This document shows positions 24,991 through 32,676 of a stretch of 34,390 nucleotides of DNA, piece by piece (position 1 is the first letter of the stretch; the number at the start of each line of letters is the position of its first letter). The DNA comes from JAENVU01 sp031362155 (lineage in GTDB: Bacteria; Actinomycetota; Acidimicrobiia; IMCC26256; JAENVU01): assembly GCA_031362155.1 (NCBI GenBank), contig JANLRZ010000160.1:1-34390 (forward strand). Direction: 5' to 3'. Made by a program: the position numbers and the translations under genes. The notes under the pieces were generated by a model. That model had not been told where the DNA came from. It did no database searches and saw only the letters and a program-made list of their open reading frames with translations.

Positions 24991-26214
24991 ATGATCACCA
25001 CCGACTCCTCGACTGCTCCGTCGCGGCGGCCACGCCTCGCCGCCGGCGCCCGCCGATACCGATCGTCCGAGATCCGGGACCTGCTCGCTGTGATCGAGCA
25101 GCCCGGAGTGTTGTCACTCGCCGGCGGACTGCCCGCCGCGGCCGCCATCCCCACCGCTCGAATCCAGGTCGCGGCCCAACGTGCCCTCGCGGCGCCGGGC
25201 CGGTACGGCTCGCTCGCGCTCCAGTACGGTCCGACCGTCGGGGTCGAAGCGTTGCGCGCTCGCCTCGCCGCGGGGTCGGCGGCGTACCCGGCGAGCACGC
25301 CCGGCACGGCCCTCGTGGTGACCACCGGCTCCCAACAGGGCCTTGATCTCATCGCTCGGGTGCTCGTCGACCCGGGTGATCCGGTGGTCGTCGAGGACCC
25401 CGTCTATCTGGGAGCCCGGCAGGTCTTCCACGCCCACGGCGCGAGGCTGATCGGCGTTCCGACCGACTCGGAGGGCATGGACACCGAACGCCTGGCCGAC
25501 CTCCTCGCGGGCGGTCTCCGACCGCGTCTCGTGTACTGCGTCCCCAACTTCTCGAATCCGTCCGGGAGTTCACTGAGCCCGCCGCGTCGGCGGCGGCTGG
25601 CCGCGCTGGCCGAGCACTACGGGTTCGTCATCGTCGAGGACGATCCCTACCGGCCCTTGGGCTTCGGCCCGGCACCGCCCGATCCGATCAGCACGCACGC
25701 CCCCGACCACACCGTGTTCTTGGGCTCGGCGTCGAAATGCATCGCGCCCGGGTTACGGGTCGGGTGGATCGCGTCGCCGCCGTGGCTGTTCGACACCCTG
25801 GTGACGGCGAAGCAGAGCATCGACCTCCACACCCCGCCGCTCACCCAACTGATCGTGGCGGAGATCCTCGCCGACGACGCGTTTCTCGGGTCCCACCTCG
25901 AGCACGTGCGTACCGACAACGCGGCGCGGGCCAGTGACCTCCATGGCGCCGTGGCCGACTTCATCCGGTGCGATGCGCCCACCGGCGGGATGTTCCTCTG
26001 GGGCCGGGCCGCGACCGAGACGCAGGCGATGCTGCCGCGCGCGGTGGCGAGGGGTGTGGCCTACGTGCCGGGCGCCGCGTTCGCGGTCACCGCCGGAACG
26101 CACGCGCACCATCTCCGGCTGAGTTTCGCCACCCTCGACGGTCCCGATCTGCTCGCGGCCGCCGACCGCCTTCGTGGCGCGGTGTGCGGTCCGACCGGGT
26201 GCGAGCGCGAGTGA
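24991..26214 (+). CDS. PLP-dependent class I/II aminotransferase
   Basis: A 407-residue fold-type I aminotransferase like the 2-aminoadipate/aromatic aminotransferase (LysN-like) group. VLSLAGGLPAAAAIPTARI lies at the N terminus; ALQYGPTVGVEALR, TTGSQQGLDLIARVL, VYCVPNFSNPSGSSLS and FVIVEDDPYRPL follow. The cofactor lysine is Lys249 in GSASKCIAPGLRVGWI. It lacks the GntR-type DNA-binding domain of MocR regulators, so it is an enzyme rather than a regulator. ATG 24991 is chosen over an upstream TTG at 24961; the ribosome site is weak. It is divergent from a MmyB-type regulator that may control it. The amino-acid substrate cannot be named from the sequence. Confidence 0.88.
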   Translation: MITTDSSTAPSRRPRLAAGARRYRSSEIRDLLAVIEQPGVLSLAGGLPAAAAIPTARIQVAAQRALAAPGRYGSLALQYGPTVGVEALRARLAAGSAAYPASTPGTALVVTTGSQQGLDLIARVLVDPGDPVVVEDPVYLGARQVFHAHGARLIGVPTDSEGMDTERLADLLAGGLRPRLVYCVPNFSNPSGSSLSPPRRRRLAALAEHYGFVIVEDDPYRPLGFGPAPPDPISTHAPDHTVFLGSASKCIAPGLRVGWIASPPWLFDTLVTAKQSIDLHTPPLTQLIVAEILADDAFLGSHLEHVRTDNAARASDLHGAVADFIRCDAPTGGMFLWGRAATETQAMLPRAVARGVAYVPGAAFAVTAGTHAHHLRLSFATLDGPDLLAAADRLRGAVCGPTGCERE

Positions 26215-26255
26215 CCTCACCCGAACGAGACGCGAGGCCCTCCACCCGCCACCAC

Positions 26256-26261
26256 TAACCT
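26256..26261 (+). promoter_or_regulatory. -10-like box TAACCT for the epimerase gene
   Basis: TAACCT (TANNNT) ends eight bases before ATG 26270, with no Shine-Dalgarno sequence. The spacing would put the transcript start at or next to the start codon. Confidence 0.4.
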
Positions 26262-26269
26262 CCGTTCCG

Positions 26270-27136
26270 ATGAATGATGGCCACGCGCTCGTCACCGGCG
26301 GTACGGGCTTCGTCGGCACGACACTCGTGCGCCGCCTCGTCGCCGACGGCTGGTCAGTCGATACGTTGGTTCGCCGACCCGACGTGATCGTCCCCACCGG
26401 TGTGAACTCCCACGTCATCCCCTCCGAAATCGACGCACTGATCGATCTAGTGGGTGAGATCGCCCCGAGCCATTGCTTTCACCTCGCCACTGCGTTTCGC
26501 GGCGTCCACACCCCCGCCGACATCGCGCCGATGGTGGAGGCCAACCTCGGGTTCGGAACCGCGCTCGCCGAGGCGATCGTCCGAGTGCCCGGTGCCCGAT
26601 TCGTCAACACCGGCACGGTCTGGCAGCACTTCGACGCCGCCCCATACAGCCCGGTGTCGCTCTATGCCGCGACCAAGCAAGCCTTCGCCGATCTCCTCAC
26701 CTTCTACGCCGAGGTCGAAGGCCTGGCGGTGCACACGTTGGAACTCACCGACACGTACGGGCCCGCCGATCCGCGCGCCAAGCTCATCCCCTTCCTGCTC
26801 AAGGCCGGGGCCGAGGGCACACCCCTCCAGATGACCGACGGCACCCAGTTGATCGACCTGGTCCACGTCGAGGACGCGGCGAGCGCGTTGCTGGCCACCG
26901 CCGCGGCACCGCCCGGGCCGGTCTACGGCGCGCGGGGCGACGGGGCCATCACCCTGCGCCAACTCGTCGAACGTTTTCAGGCGGCGACGGGCCTTCCCCT
27001 CGACGTGGAATGGGGGGCGCGCCCATCGCGACCGCGAGAAATGCTGCGGCCGTGGATGACCGCCGATCCGCCGCCGGGCTGGTCCCCCTCCATCCGCCTC
27101 GACGAAGGACTGCGCGCGCTCGTCGTAGGTCCTTAG
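26270..27136 (+). CDS. NAD-dependent epimerase/dehydratase (extended SDR)
   Basis: A 288-residue extended short-chain dehydrogenase. The NAD-binding TGGTGFVG lies at residues 9-16, and HLATAFRG, VNTGTVWQH and the catalytic Tyr132-x3-Lys136 (SLYAATKQAF) follow. ELTDTYGPADPRAKLIPFLL and QLIDLVHVEDAASALL match the sugar-nucleotide epimerase/dehydratase group. The start ATG 26270 is supported by a TAACCT box eight bases upstream; a frame extension to 26174 lies in the aminotransferase end and is rejected. Substrates in the family are nucleotide sugars, though its position away from the glycan genes gives no direct hint. Its stop overlaps the convergent hypothetical gene by 4 bases. Confidence 0.9.
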   Translation: MNDGHALVTGGTGFVGTTLVRRLVADGWSVDTLVRRPDVIVPTGVNSHVIPSEIDALIDLVGEIAPSHCFHLATAFRGVHTPADIAPMVEANLGFGTALAEAIVRVPGARFVNTGTVWQHFDAAPYSPVSLYAATKQAFADLLTFYAEVEGLAVHTLELTDTYGPADPRAKLIPFLLKAGAEGTPLQMTDGTQLIDLVHVEDAASALLATAAAPPGPVYGARGDGAITLRQLVERFQAATGLPLDVEWGARPSRPREMLRPWMTADPPPGWSPSIRLDEGLRALVVGP

Positions 27137-27816
27137 ACCGGCTTGGACTTCCCGATCCGGTCATAGTCTTCGGACGGGATCGCATCGACGTCTTTGTAGA
27201 CGTGATGGACACAGGGCTCGCCGGGTCGCGTGGGTGGGAACTCGATGCTCGTCGGCGTCTCGCCCCACTCCACCGGTTGGATCTCGTTGTTCACCGAGCA
27301 GTGGGCGCAGTACACCCACAGCTCGTCGCGCATGAAGGTCTGGCCCGAGCGCTCCGAGAGTTTGCGGTAGGCGTGCTCGCCCTCGTACCGGCCGTCGTCG
27401 ATCAGGCGACCACCACTGCCGCACCGGAACGAGAGCACGATCTTCTCGTCGTCCTCACTTACCTCGACTGCGCCCGTGTTCGCGAGCATCGCGCGGCTGA
27501 TCACCTTCGCCCGCTGCGCCGCGGGCAGGTCACCCCACGCCACCTCGGCGGTCCGGCGCGGGCGGACGAACTCATCGCCGGTCGTGCGCAGTGCTCGCTC
27601 GACCGCCTCCTCGCCGAGCTCGTCCGCGATGAAGGTGAGCAGTGACGTGATCCAGTTGATGGAGTACTCCTGCAGACCCGACCATTGGGTGACTGCCCGA
27701 TCGAGCAGCGTCTTGGCCTCCTCGCCGTCACCGGCGTCGATCGCGGCTCGCACTTGTTGCCAGACCGGCGTCTGCATCTTCTCGATTTCGGCGTCGCTCA
27801 GTACCCGGTCAGCCAT
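27133..27816 (-). CDS. Unrecognised Cys/His-containing protein downstream of acyl-CoA dehydrogenase
   Basis: I do not recognise this 227-residue soluble protein as a named family. The first 110 residues look all-helical (IEKMQTPVWQQVRAAIDAGD, WITSLLTFIADELGEEAVE). The second half contains FRCGSGGRL (Cys132), WVYCAHCSVNNE (Cys170, His172, Cys173) and GEPCVHHVYKD (Cys202, His204, His205), a set of likely metal ligands, so a zinc or iron site is plausible. It starts 12 bases after the acyl-CoA dehydrogenase stop, so the two are probably cotranscribed and may act on the same pathway. Its TAA overlaps the convergent epimerase stop by 4 bases. The layout suggests a helical regulatory or scaffold part plus a metal-binding catalytic or sensor part; this is inference. 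Confidence 0.75.
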   Translation of the reverse strand: MADRVLSDAEIEKMQTPVWQQVRAAIDAGDGEEAKTLLDRAVTQWSGLQEYSINWITSLLTFIADELGEEAVERALRTTGDEFVRPRRTAEVAWGDLPAAQRAKVISRAMLANTGAVEVSEDDEKIVLSFRCGSGGRLIDDGRYEGEHAYRKLSERSGQTFMRDELWVYCAHCSVNNEIQPVEWGETPTSIEFPPTRPGEPCVHHVYKDVDAIPSEDYDRIGKSKPV

Positions 27817-27828
27817 GCGTTCCCCTCC

Positions 27829-29022
27829 TCAGCGCCGAGGGAGTCCGAGGACGCGCTCGGCGATGATGTTGCGTTGGATCTCGCTGGTGCCGCCGGGGAT
27901 CGTGCCGCCGAACGACCGCATCCACTGCGTGAACCATGCGCCCTCCCGCCACATCTGCGGACCGAGCCGGCGTCGGTCGAGCCCGGGGGCACCGAGCGCC
28001 TCGGTTCCCACCGCCAGCGCGTGCTGCACCGACTCGCTACCGAACAGCTTGAGCAACGAATGCTCGGGCGCCGACTTGCCCGCCATGAACTTGGAGAATC
28101 CGCGGTAGCCCATACACATGAGCGCCTGCGCGTCGATCGCACTCCCCGCGACCTGATCCCGGTAGACCGCGTCGTCGCCAATGCGGGTGCCGTCGACTCC
28201 GACTTCGGAGCCGAGTTCGATCAACGCGCGCGTCGCCCGATCCAGACTGAACGCGTAATCGATCCAGAGCATGGCCCGTTCGTGGGCGAGTGATCCCTGG
28301 GTGATCGGCCACCCCCCGTCGATCTCGCCGAGCAGGTTCGTGCGCGGGACCCGGGCATCGGTGAAGAAGACCTCGTTGAAGTCCATGAAGTCGGGTTCGG
28401 TGAGTTCGGGGAACGGGCGGGGTTCGACCCCCGGCGTCTTCATGTCGATGATCAGCGCAGTGATGCCTTGGTGTTTCGGGACATCCGGGTTCGTCCGCAC
28501 GAAGCACATGCACCAATCGGCGTGATGCGCGCCGGAGGTCCAGACCTTCTGACCATTGACGACGAACTCGTCGCCGTCGATGACGGCGCGCGTCCGGAGA
28601 CTCGCGAGGTCGCTGCCGGCGCCGGGCTCACTCATGCCGAGACACCACGCGATCTCGGCCCGCAGGGTCGGGAGCAGGAACTGTTCCTGTTGAGCGGGCG
28701 TGCCGTAGTCGCGGATCGACGGGGCGATGATCCCGAGCCCTTGGGGATTCAGGCTGCGCGGAATCTGGCGCCGCGACATCTCCTCGAAGTAGATCATCTG
28801 CTCGACCGGGCTCGCGTTCCGCCCGCCGAGTTCGGGCGGCCATCCCGGCACCAGCCAGCCGGCGTCGAACAACGAACGCTGCCACTCCCGGGCCCACGGC
28901 GGAAGATCGGCGCTCGAGCGCTTCGGTCGCCGGAGGGTCTCCTCGGGTGGCAGATGAGCGTCGAGCCAACTGGTGAGCTCGCGCCGGAACGCTTCTTCGG
29001 CAGGTCCGTACTGCAATCGCAC
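27829..29022 (-). CDS. Acyl-CoA dehydrogenase (larger partner of a divergent pair)
   Basis: A 397-residue acyl-CoA dehydrogenase. Landmarks are LVPGWPPELGGR, the flavin/substrate segment WCLGMSEPGAGSDLAS, FVVNGQKVWTSGAHHADW, and the C-terminal GGTIPGGTSEIQRNIIAERVLGLPR that contacts FAD adenine. It transfers electrons from acyl-CoA to ETF through FAD. The start is GTG 29022; a TACCGT box ends six bases upstream and there is no Shine-Dalgarno sequence, so initiation looks leaderless. A shared inverted repeat lies 30 bases upstream, between this gene and a divergent second dehydrogenase of 357 residues. The pair resembles the two unlike subunits of FadE28-FadE29 type alpha2beta2 enzymes acting on steroid side chains. 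Which subunit carries the base is not settled here. Confidence 0.93.
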   Translation of the reverse strand: MRLQYGPAEEAFRRELTSWLDAHLPPEETLRRPKRSSADLPPWAREWQRSLFDAGWLVPGWPPELGGRNASPVEQMIYFEEMSRRQIPRSLNPQGLGIIAPSIRDYGTPAQQEQFLLPTLRAEIAWCLGMSEPGAGSDLASLRTRAVIDGDEFVVNGQKVWTSGAHHADWCMCFVRTNPDVPKHQGITALIIDMKTPGVEPRPFPELTEPDFMDFNEVFFTDARVPRTNLLGEIDGGWPITQGSLAHERAMLWIDYAFSLDRATRALIELGSEVGVDGTRIGDDAVYRDQVAGSAIDAQALMCMGYRGFSKFMAGKSAPEHSLLKLFGSESVQHALAVGTEALGAPGLDRRRLGPQMWREGAWFTQWMRSFGGTIPGGTSEIQRNIIAERVLGLPRR

Positions 29023-29028
29023 CCGGGC

Positions 29029-29034
29029 ACGGTA
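29029..29034 (-). promoter_or_regulatory. -10-like box TACCGT for the larger acyl-CoA dehydrogenase
   Basis: TACCGT on the minus strand lies six bases before GTG 29022. The inverted repeat at 29052-29069 sits where the -35 would be. GACGCT (29041-29046), 16 bases from CTGACG in the repeat, is an alternative -10. Confidence 0.4.
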
Positions 29035-29051
29035 CCCGCTAGCGTCGCCTC

Positions 29052-29069
29052 CCTGACACCCGCGTCAGG
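29052..29069. promoter_or_regulatory. Candidate operator, copy 2 of the inverted repeat, between divergent acyl-CoA dehydrogenases
   Basis: CCTGAC-ACCCGC-GTCAGG has perfect 6-base arms and is the most symmetrical of the three copies. It lies 30 bases from the minus-strand GTG (29022) and 38 bases from the plus-strand GTG (29108), so one bound dimer could control both genes. Confidence 0.55.
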
Positions 29070-29107
29070 TCGGCGATCAGTGTGAGTGTCCCGACGAGCG
29101 AGGAACC

Positions 29108-30181
29108 GTGGACTTCGAGTTCTCCGACGATCACGAGCGGCTGGGAGCGTCGGTCCGGAGATTCTTCACCGAGCGCGCACCGCTTCGGTACGTCCGTGAT
29201 CACTACGACGTCGAGTCCACCGTCGACGACGTCTGGTCAGGGCTCGCCGCCCTCGGGCTCACGGGGATGCTGGCCCCCGTGGCGTTCGGCGGTGCCGGGA
29301 TGGGCATGGTGGAACTCGCGCTACCGCTCGGTGAGATGGGACGAGCGCTGTATCCGGGCCCGTTCACCGCCTCTGCGGTCGGCGCGGTCGGATTGCTGGC
29401 GGACCTGGCCGACGATCACGTCGCCGCCGATTGGCTGCCCCATCTCGCCGACGGCACGGCCGTCGCCGCGATCGTCGACCTCACGCATCCCGGATCAGGG
29501 GTCACCGCCGACCACGGCGTACTCGACGGATCGAGTCCGGCCGTCCTCGACGCGGCGGCCGCCGATCTCCTGCTGGTCGTCACCGAAGGCCGAGTGCATG
29601 CTGTGAGCACCGCCGCGCCAGGGATCGAGGTCGTCGCGGCCCCGACGGTCGACGGGTCCCGCAAGTTCGCGACCGTCACGTTCACGCGCGTCACCGGTGC
29701 GGTCCTCAGCGGCGATACCGCCGCGGCGGTCGCGGCCACCCGGGATCGCCTGGCCACTGCCTACGTGCTCGACGGCATCGGCGCGGCGGCGCGGTCATTG
29801 GAACTGGCGGTGGAGTACGCCAAGACGCGAGAACAATTCGGCCAACAAATAGGGTCGTTCCAGGCCGTGCAGCATCTCGCCGCCGACATGCTCCAAGCCG
29901 TCGAACTCGGGCGGGCGGCCGGCTACTACGCCGCCTGGGCCTGCGACGCGGCCAACCCGGCCGAACGACACCGCGCCGCCACGATGGCGATCGCGTACGC
30001 GTCGGACGGCTTCTACCGAGTGGCGGCCGACGCGATCCAGATCTTCGGTGGTGTCGGCTTCACCTGGGAGCACGACATCCACCTGTTCTACAAGCGGTTG
30101 CTCACCCTGCAACTGGTACTGGGGTCGCGCTCGGATCATCTCGGCGAACTCGCCGACCTCGTACTCCCGCCAGCGCACTGA
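29108..30181 (+). CDS. Acyl-CoA dehydrogenase family protein (smaller partner)
   Basis: A 357-residue acyl-CoA dehydrogenase-like protein, shorter than typical homotetrameric enzymes (about 380-400). The N-terminal DFEFSDDHERLGASVRRFF, GMLAPVAFGGAGMGMVEL and GEMGRALYPGPF are followed by a weak middle domain that lacks the usual MTEP/SEPGAGSD segment. KTREQFGQQIGSFQAVQH and IFGGVGFTWEHDIHLFYKR complete the C-terminal helical domain. The degenerate middle part fits the structural subunit of a heteromeric dehydrogenase, with the divergent 397-residue gene as partner. GTG 29108 follows GAGG with four bases between. The 3' end overlaps the convergent glycosyltransferase by 80 bases. Confidence 0.9.
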   Translation: MDFEFSDDHERLGASVRRFFTERAPLRYVRDHYDVESTVDDVWSGLAALGLTGMLAPVAFGGAGMGMVELALPLGEMGRALYPGPFTASAVGAVGLLADLADDHVAADWLPHLADGTAVAAIVDLTHPGSGVTADHGVLDGSSPAVLDAAAADLLLVVTEGRVHAVSTAAPGIEVVAAPTVDGSRKFATVTFTRVTGAVLSGDTAAAVAATRDRLATAYVLDGIGAAARSLELAVEYAKTREQFGQQIGSFQAVQHLAADMLQAVELGRAAGYYAAWACDAANPAERHRAATMAIAYASDGFYRVAADAIQIFGGVGFTWEHDIHLFYKRLLTLQLVLGSRSDHLGELADLVLPPAH

Positions 30182-31439
30182 GCGACACGGCAGCGAGGAC
30201 GACGATCACCGGCTCGGCCGGTACCCGGAACCGGGTCTGGCCGTAACTCAGTACCGCCCCCACCGTGACGATGATGGGTGGCACCGCGAGGAACCACTGC
30301 CGCACCTTCCGGCGGCGCAAGATCACGGCCCCGGCGATCGCCAACACGAGTAGCGGGTAGTACCACCACATGCCGAGCCGCGTGACCCACTGCGGACGGC
30401 CTTCGCTCTCGTTGAACGTGATCATGTCGGTCGGTCGGAACAGGCCCCAGTCGCGACCGATGCGCGCGGCGATGACCTTCACGAACTGAGACCGGTGGCC
30501 GTCGTTGATGTAGTCGAACGCCCGCTGGCGATAGATCTTCGAGACCACGGACTGATCACCCTGCGGGGCGCGCTTCGGAATGCAGACCGAGAGCTTGGTG
30601 AGGCCGATCGGCGGGCCGAAGAACACCGCGTCGCACGTCGATCCCAGGATCGCGATGCCGTCGTTGGTCGAGATCAGGGTCGGCTCGTCGAACCGCGCTT
30701 GGTTGAATCCGACCCAGGGGCCGACGATCGCGAGCATGCCGACTCCGATCACCGCCACGGTGGCGAGCCGGTCCCGCCACGGGCGGGCCCGCCAGAACCA
30801 CAGCAGCGGCAGCGCCAACAACGGCGCCATCAGAATCAATTCGGCCCGGGCCAACGCTCCGAGCCCGCACACCGCACCGAGCGCCGCGGCGGTGCTGAGC
30901 CTGGGCCGATCCTCGAGCCGGAGGAGGAGCAGCAGCGCGCCCACGACCGCGGCCACGGCCAGCGTCTCCGACATGATCAGCGTGTCGTTGATCCAGAGGT
31001 AGGGATACAGGGCCGCGATGCCGGCCGCGATCAGGCCGGCGAGGTCGCCGGCCAAACGGCGGGCGAGCATCGCCATCAATACGATGCCCACCAACCCGAT
31101 GAGCAACATCTCGAACCGCACGATGAGTTGCGTGGTCGACTCCGCGAACCCGATCTGATCCCCGGCCCAGATCACCGGCAGGATCGTGAAGACGGTGAGC
31201 GGCGGATGATCGGCGGCCGGAGTCGAGCGGTGGGGCCGCCCGGGCAGGAACTCGAACGGGTCGTTGTACCCGTGACCCTTGCCAAGTTGGCGGGCCTGGA
31301 GTTCGTAGTAGCCGGCGTCGTAGAACGAGTCGATGTCGTGGCGGGCGACGGCCAGGATGAACGTGGTCCGGACGGTCGCGGCGACGAGCAGGATCAGGAC
31401 CAGCGCAATCATGAACCGGCGCGACGGAGAAGCGAGCAC
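30102..31439 (-). CDS. GT-C/PMT-like membrane glycosyltransferase at the end of the lipid operon
   Basis: A 445-residue polytopic protein. A short basic N terminus (LASPSRRF) precedes the first helix. The outer loop SFYDAGYYELQARQL and DHPPLTVFTILP are the acidic and proline-containing segments usual in GT39-like enzymes, and LIMSETLAV and ARAELILM follow among about nine helices. GTG 31439 is preferred because it keeps the positive N-terminal residues; ATG 31412 would begin inside the helix. It lies 31 bases after the thiolase-like gene on the same strand, so it seems to be the last gene of the acyl-CoA operon, an unexpected place for such an enzyme. Its last 80 bases run antisense to the dehydrogenase end. 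Substrate unknown. Confidence 0.8.
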   Translation of the reverse strand: MLASPSRRFMIALVLILLVAATVRTTFILAVARHDIDSFYDAGYYELQARQLGKGHGYNDPFEFLPGRPHRSTPAADHPPLTVFTILPVIWAGDQIGFAESTTQLIVRFEMLLIGLVGIVLMAMLARRLAGDLAGLIAAGIAALYPYLWINDTLIMSETLAVAAVVGALLLLLRLEDRPRLSTAAALGAVCGLGALARAELILMAPLLALPLLWFWRARPWRDRLATVAVIGVGMLAIVGPWVGFNQARFDEPTLISTNDGIAILGSTCDAVFFGPPIGLTKLSVCIPKRAPQGDQSVVSKIYRQRAFDYINDGHRSQFVKVIAARIGRDWGLFRPTDMITFNESEGRPQWVTRLGMWWYYPLLVLAIAGAVILRRRKVRQWFLAVPPIIVTVGAVLSYGQTRFRVPAEPVIVVLAAVSLSALAGVRGRRVRRDDPSATPVPVAG

Positions 31440-31470
31440 TCCTTCGACGTTAGTTGCGCCGGCCGCCCGA

Positions 31471-32676
31471 TCAGCGGTGGGTCGTGAGCAACAACGCGCC
31501 GGCCAACGGGCCGCCGCCGGCGCAGGCGACGCCGACCTCCGGGTCGCCCGGCACCTGGCGCGCCCCGCCTTCACCCCAGAGTTGCGTACACGCCTCGTGC
31601 AGGAACCCGTACCCGTGCAGCCGCCCGGCCGAGAGCTGGCCGCCATGCGTGTTCAGTGGCAGGACCCCTCCGTCGCGGGCGATGTTCTGTCCGCCTTCGA
31701 CGAAGGACCCGCCTTCGCCGTGAGGGCAGAACCCCATGGCCTCGAGCCACGTGAGAGCAATGAACGAGAACCCGTCGTACATCTCGGCGAGGTCGACATC
31801 GCTCGGCGTGAGGTCGGTGCGCTGCCAGAGTTGGGCGCCGGCGTCGCGGTTGGCCATCGTGGTGAGATCGTCGAACTGGTCCCAACTCGGACGACCTCGC
31901 AGCGCGGTGCCGACCGCCTCCACGTGGATCGGCGGCCGACGGAGATCGGCAATCGTGTCGACGTGCGACACGATCATCGCGGTCGCCCCGTCGCACGGCA
32001 CGTCGCAGTCGTACAGCGAGAGTGGTGACGAGATCATGCGGACGTTGAGGTAGTCGTCCATGGTCATCGGGTCGGTGTAGATCGCCTTCGGGTTCAACGC
32101 CGCGTTCTTCCGCGCGGTGAGCGGGATCTGGCCGAGCTGCTCACGGGTCGTGCCGAACTCGTGAAAGTGCCGCTGGGCCATCAGTGCGATCCACGGCGCC
32201 GCCGACGGTGCCGCGAACGGCAGTGTCCACTCCATGAACCCGCTGGCCCGGAAGCTGCCGCCGCCCCCGCCGCCGGGCATCACCGCGCTGCGGCCTTTGG
32301 ATCCCTGCGCACTGCCCTCGTAGACGCTGCGGAAACACAGCACGTGGTTCGCGAGCCCGGCCGCGACGGCCAGGCAGGCGTTGATGACCGAACCCAGCTG
32401 CCCGGGAGACTCGATACCACCGGACCACCAGCCGAGTTCGAGTCGCAGTGCGTCCTGCACGTCGACCACGCCCGCGCCGGAGAACCCGGGCGGCACACTC
32501 ATGGGGCCCGGATAGGTCGCCACACCGTCGATGTCCTTCGTGGTGAGTCCGGCGTCGGCAATCGCGGCGAGACACGCATCGAGCGTGAGTTCCAGTGGAT
32601 CCCGGAACAACCGGCGGCCGACGTCGGACTGACCGACGCCACTGATGACGGTCTGCTTCTCGATGTACTTACTCAC
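31471..32676 (-). CDS. Thiolase-like lipid-transfer protein, Ltp2-type retro-aldolase candidate
   Basis: A 401-residue thiolase-fold protein of the SCP-x/Ltp group. At the position of the thiolase nucleophile (CGSG) it appears to read QLGS, with Leu94 in place of cysteine, judged by eye. EMYDGFSF (Tyr300) and GRLHGYGFLHEA (Tyr356) match regions that hold the catalytic tyrosines of bacterial steroid aldolases. It therefore probably cleaves a beta-hydroxyacyl-CoA by a retro-aldol step rather than thiolysis. GTG 32676 overlaps the upstream DUF35 stop by 4 bases (GTGA) and has GGAG seven bases upstream. Ltp aldolases are known to work in complex with a DUF35 partner, which is exactly the preceding gene. 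The substrate, a sterol or other branched side chain, is inferred. Confidence 0.87.
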   Translation of the reverse strand: MSKYIEKQTVISGVGQSDVGRRLFRDPLELTLDACLAAIADAGLTTKDIDGVATYPGPMSVPPGFSGAGVVDVQDALRLELGWWSGGIESPGQLGSVINACLAVAAGLANHVLCFRSVYEGSAQGSKGRSAVMPGGGGGGSFRASGFMEWTLPFAAPSAAPWIALMAQRHFHEFGTTREQLGQIPLTARKNAALNPKAIYTDPMTMDDYLNVRMISSPLSLYDCDVPCDGATAMIVSHVDTIADLRRPPIHVEAVGTALRGRPSWDQFDDLTTMANRDAGAQLWQRTDLTPSDVDLAEMYDGFSFIALTWLEAMGFCPHGEGGSFVEGGQNIARDGGVLPLNTHGGQLSAGRLHGYGFLHEACTQLWGEGGARQVPGDPEVGVACAGGGPLAGALLLTTHR

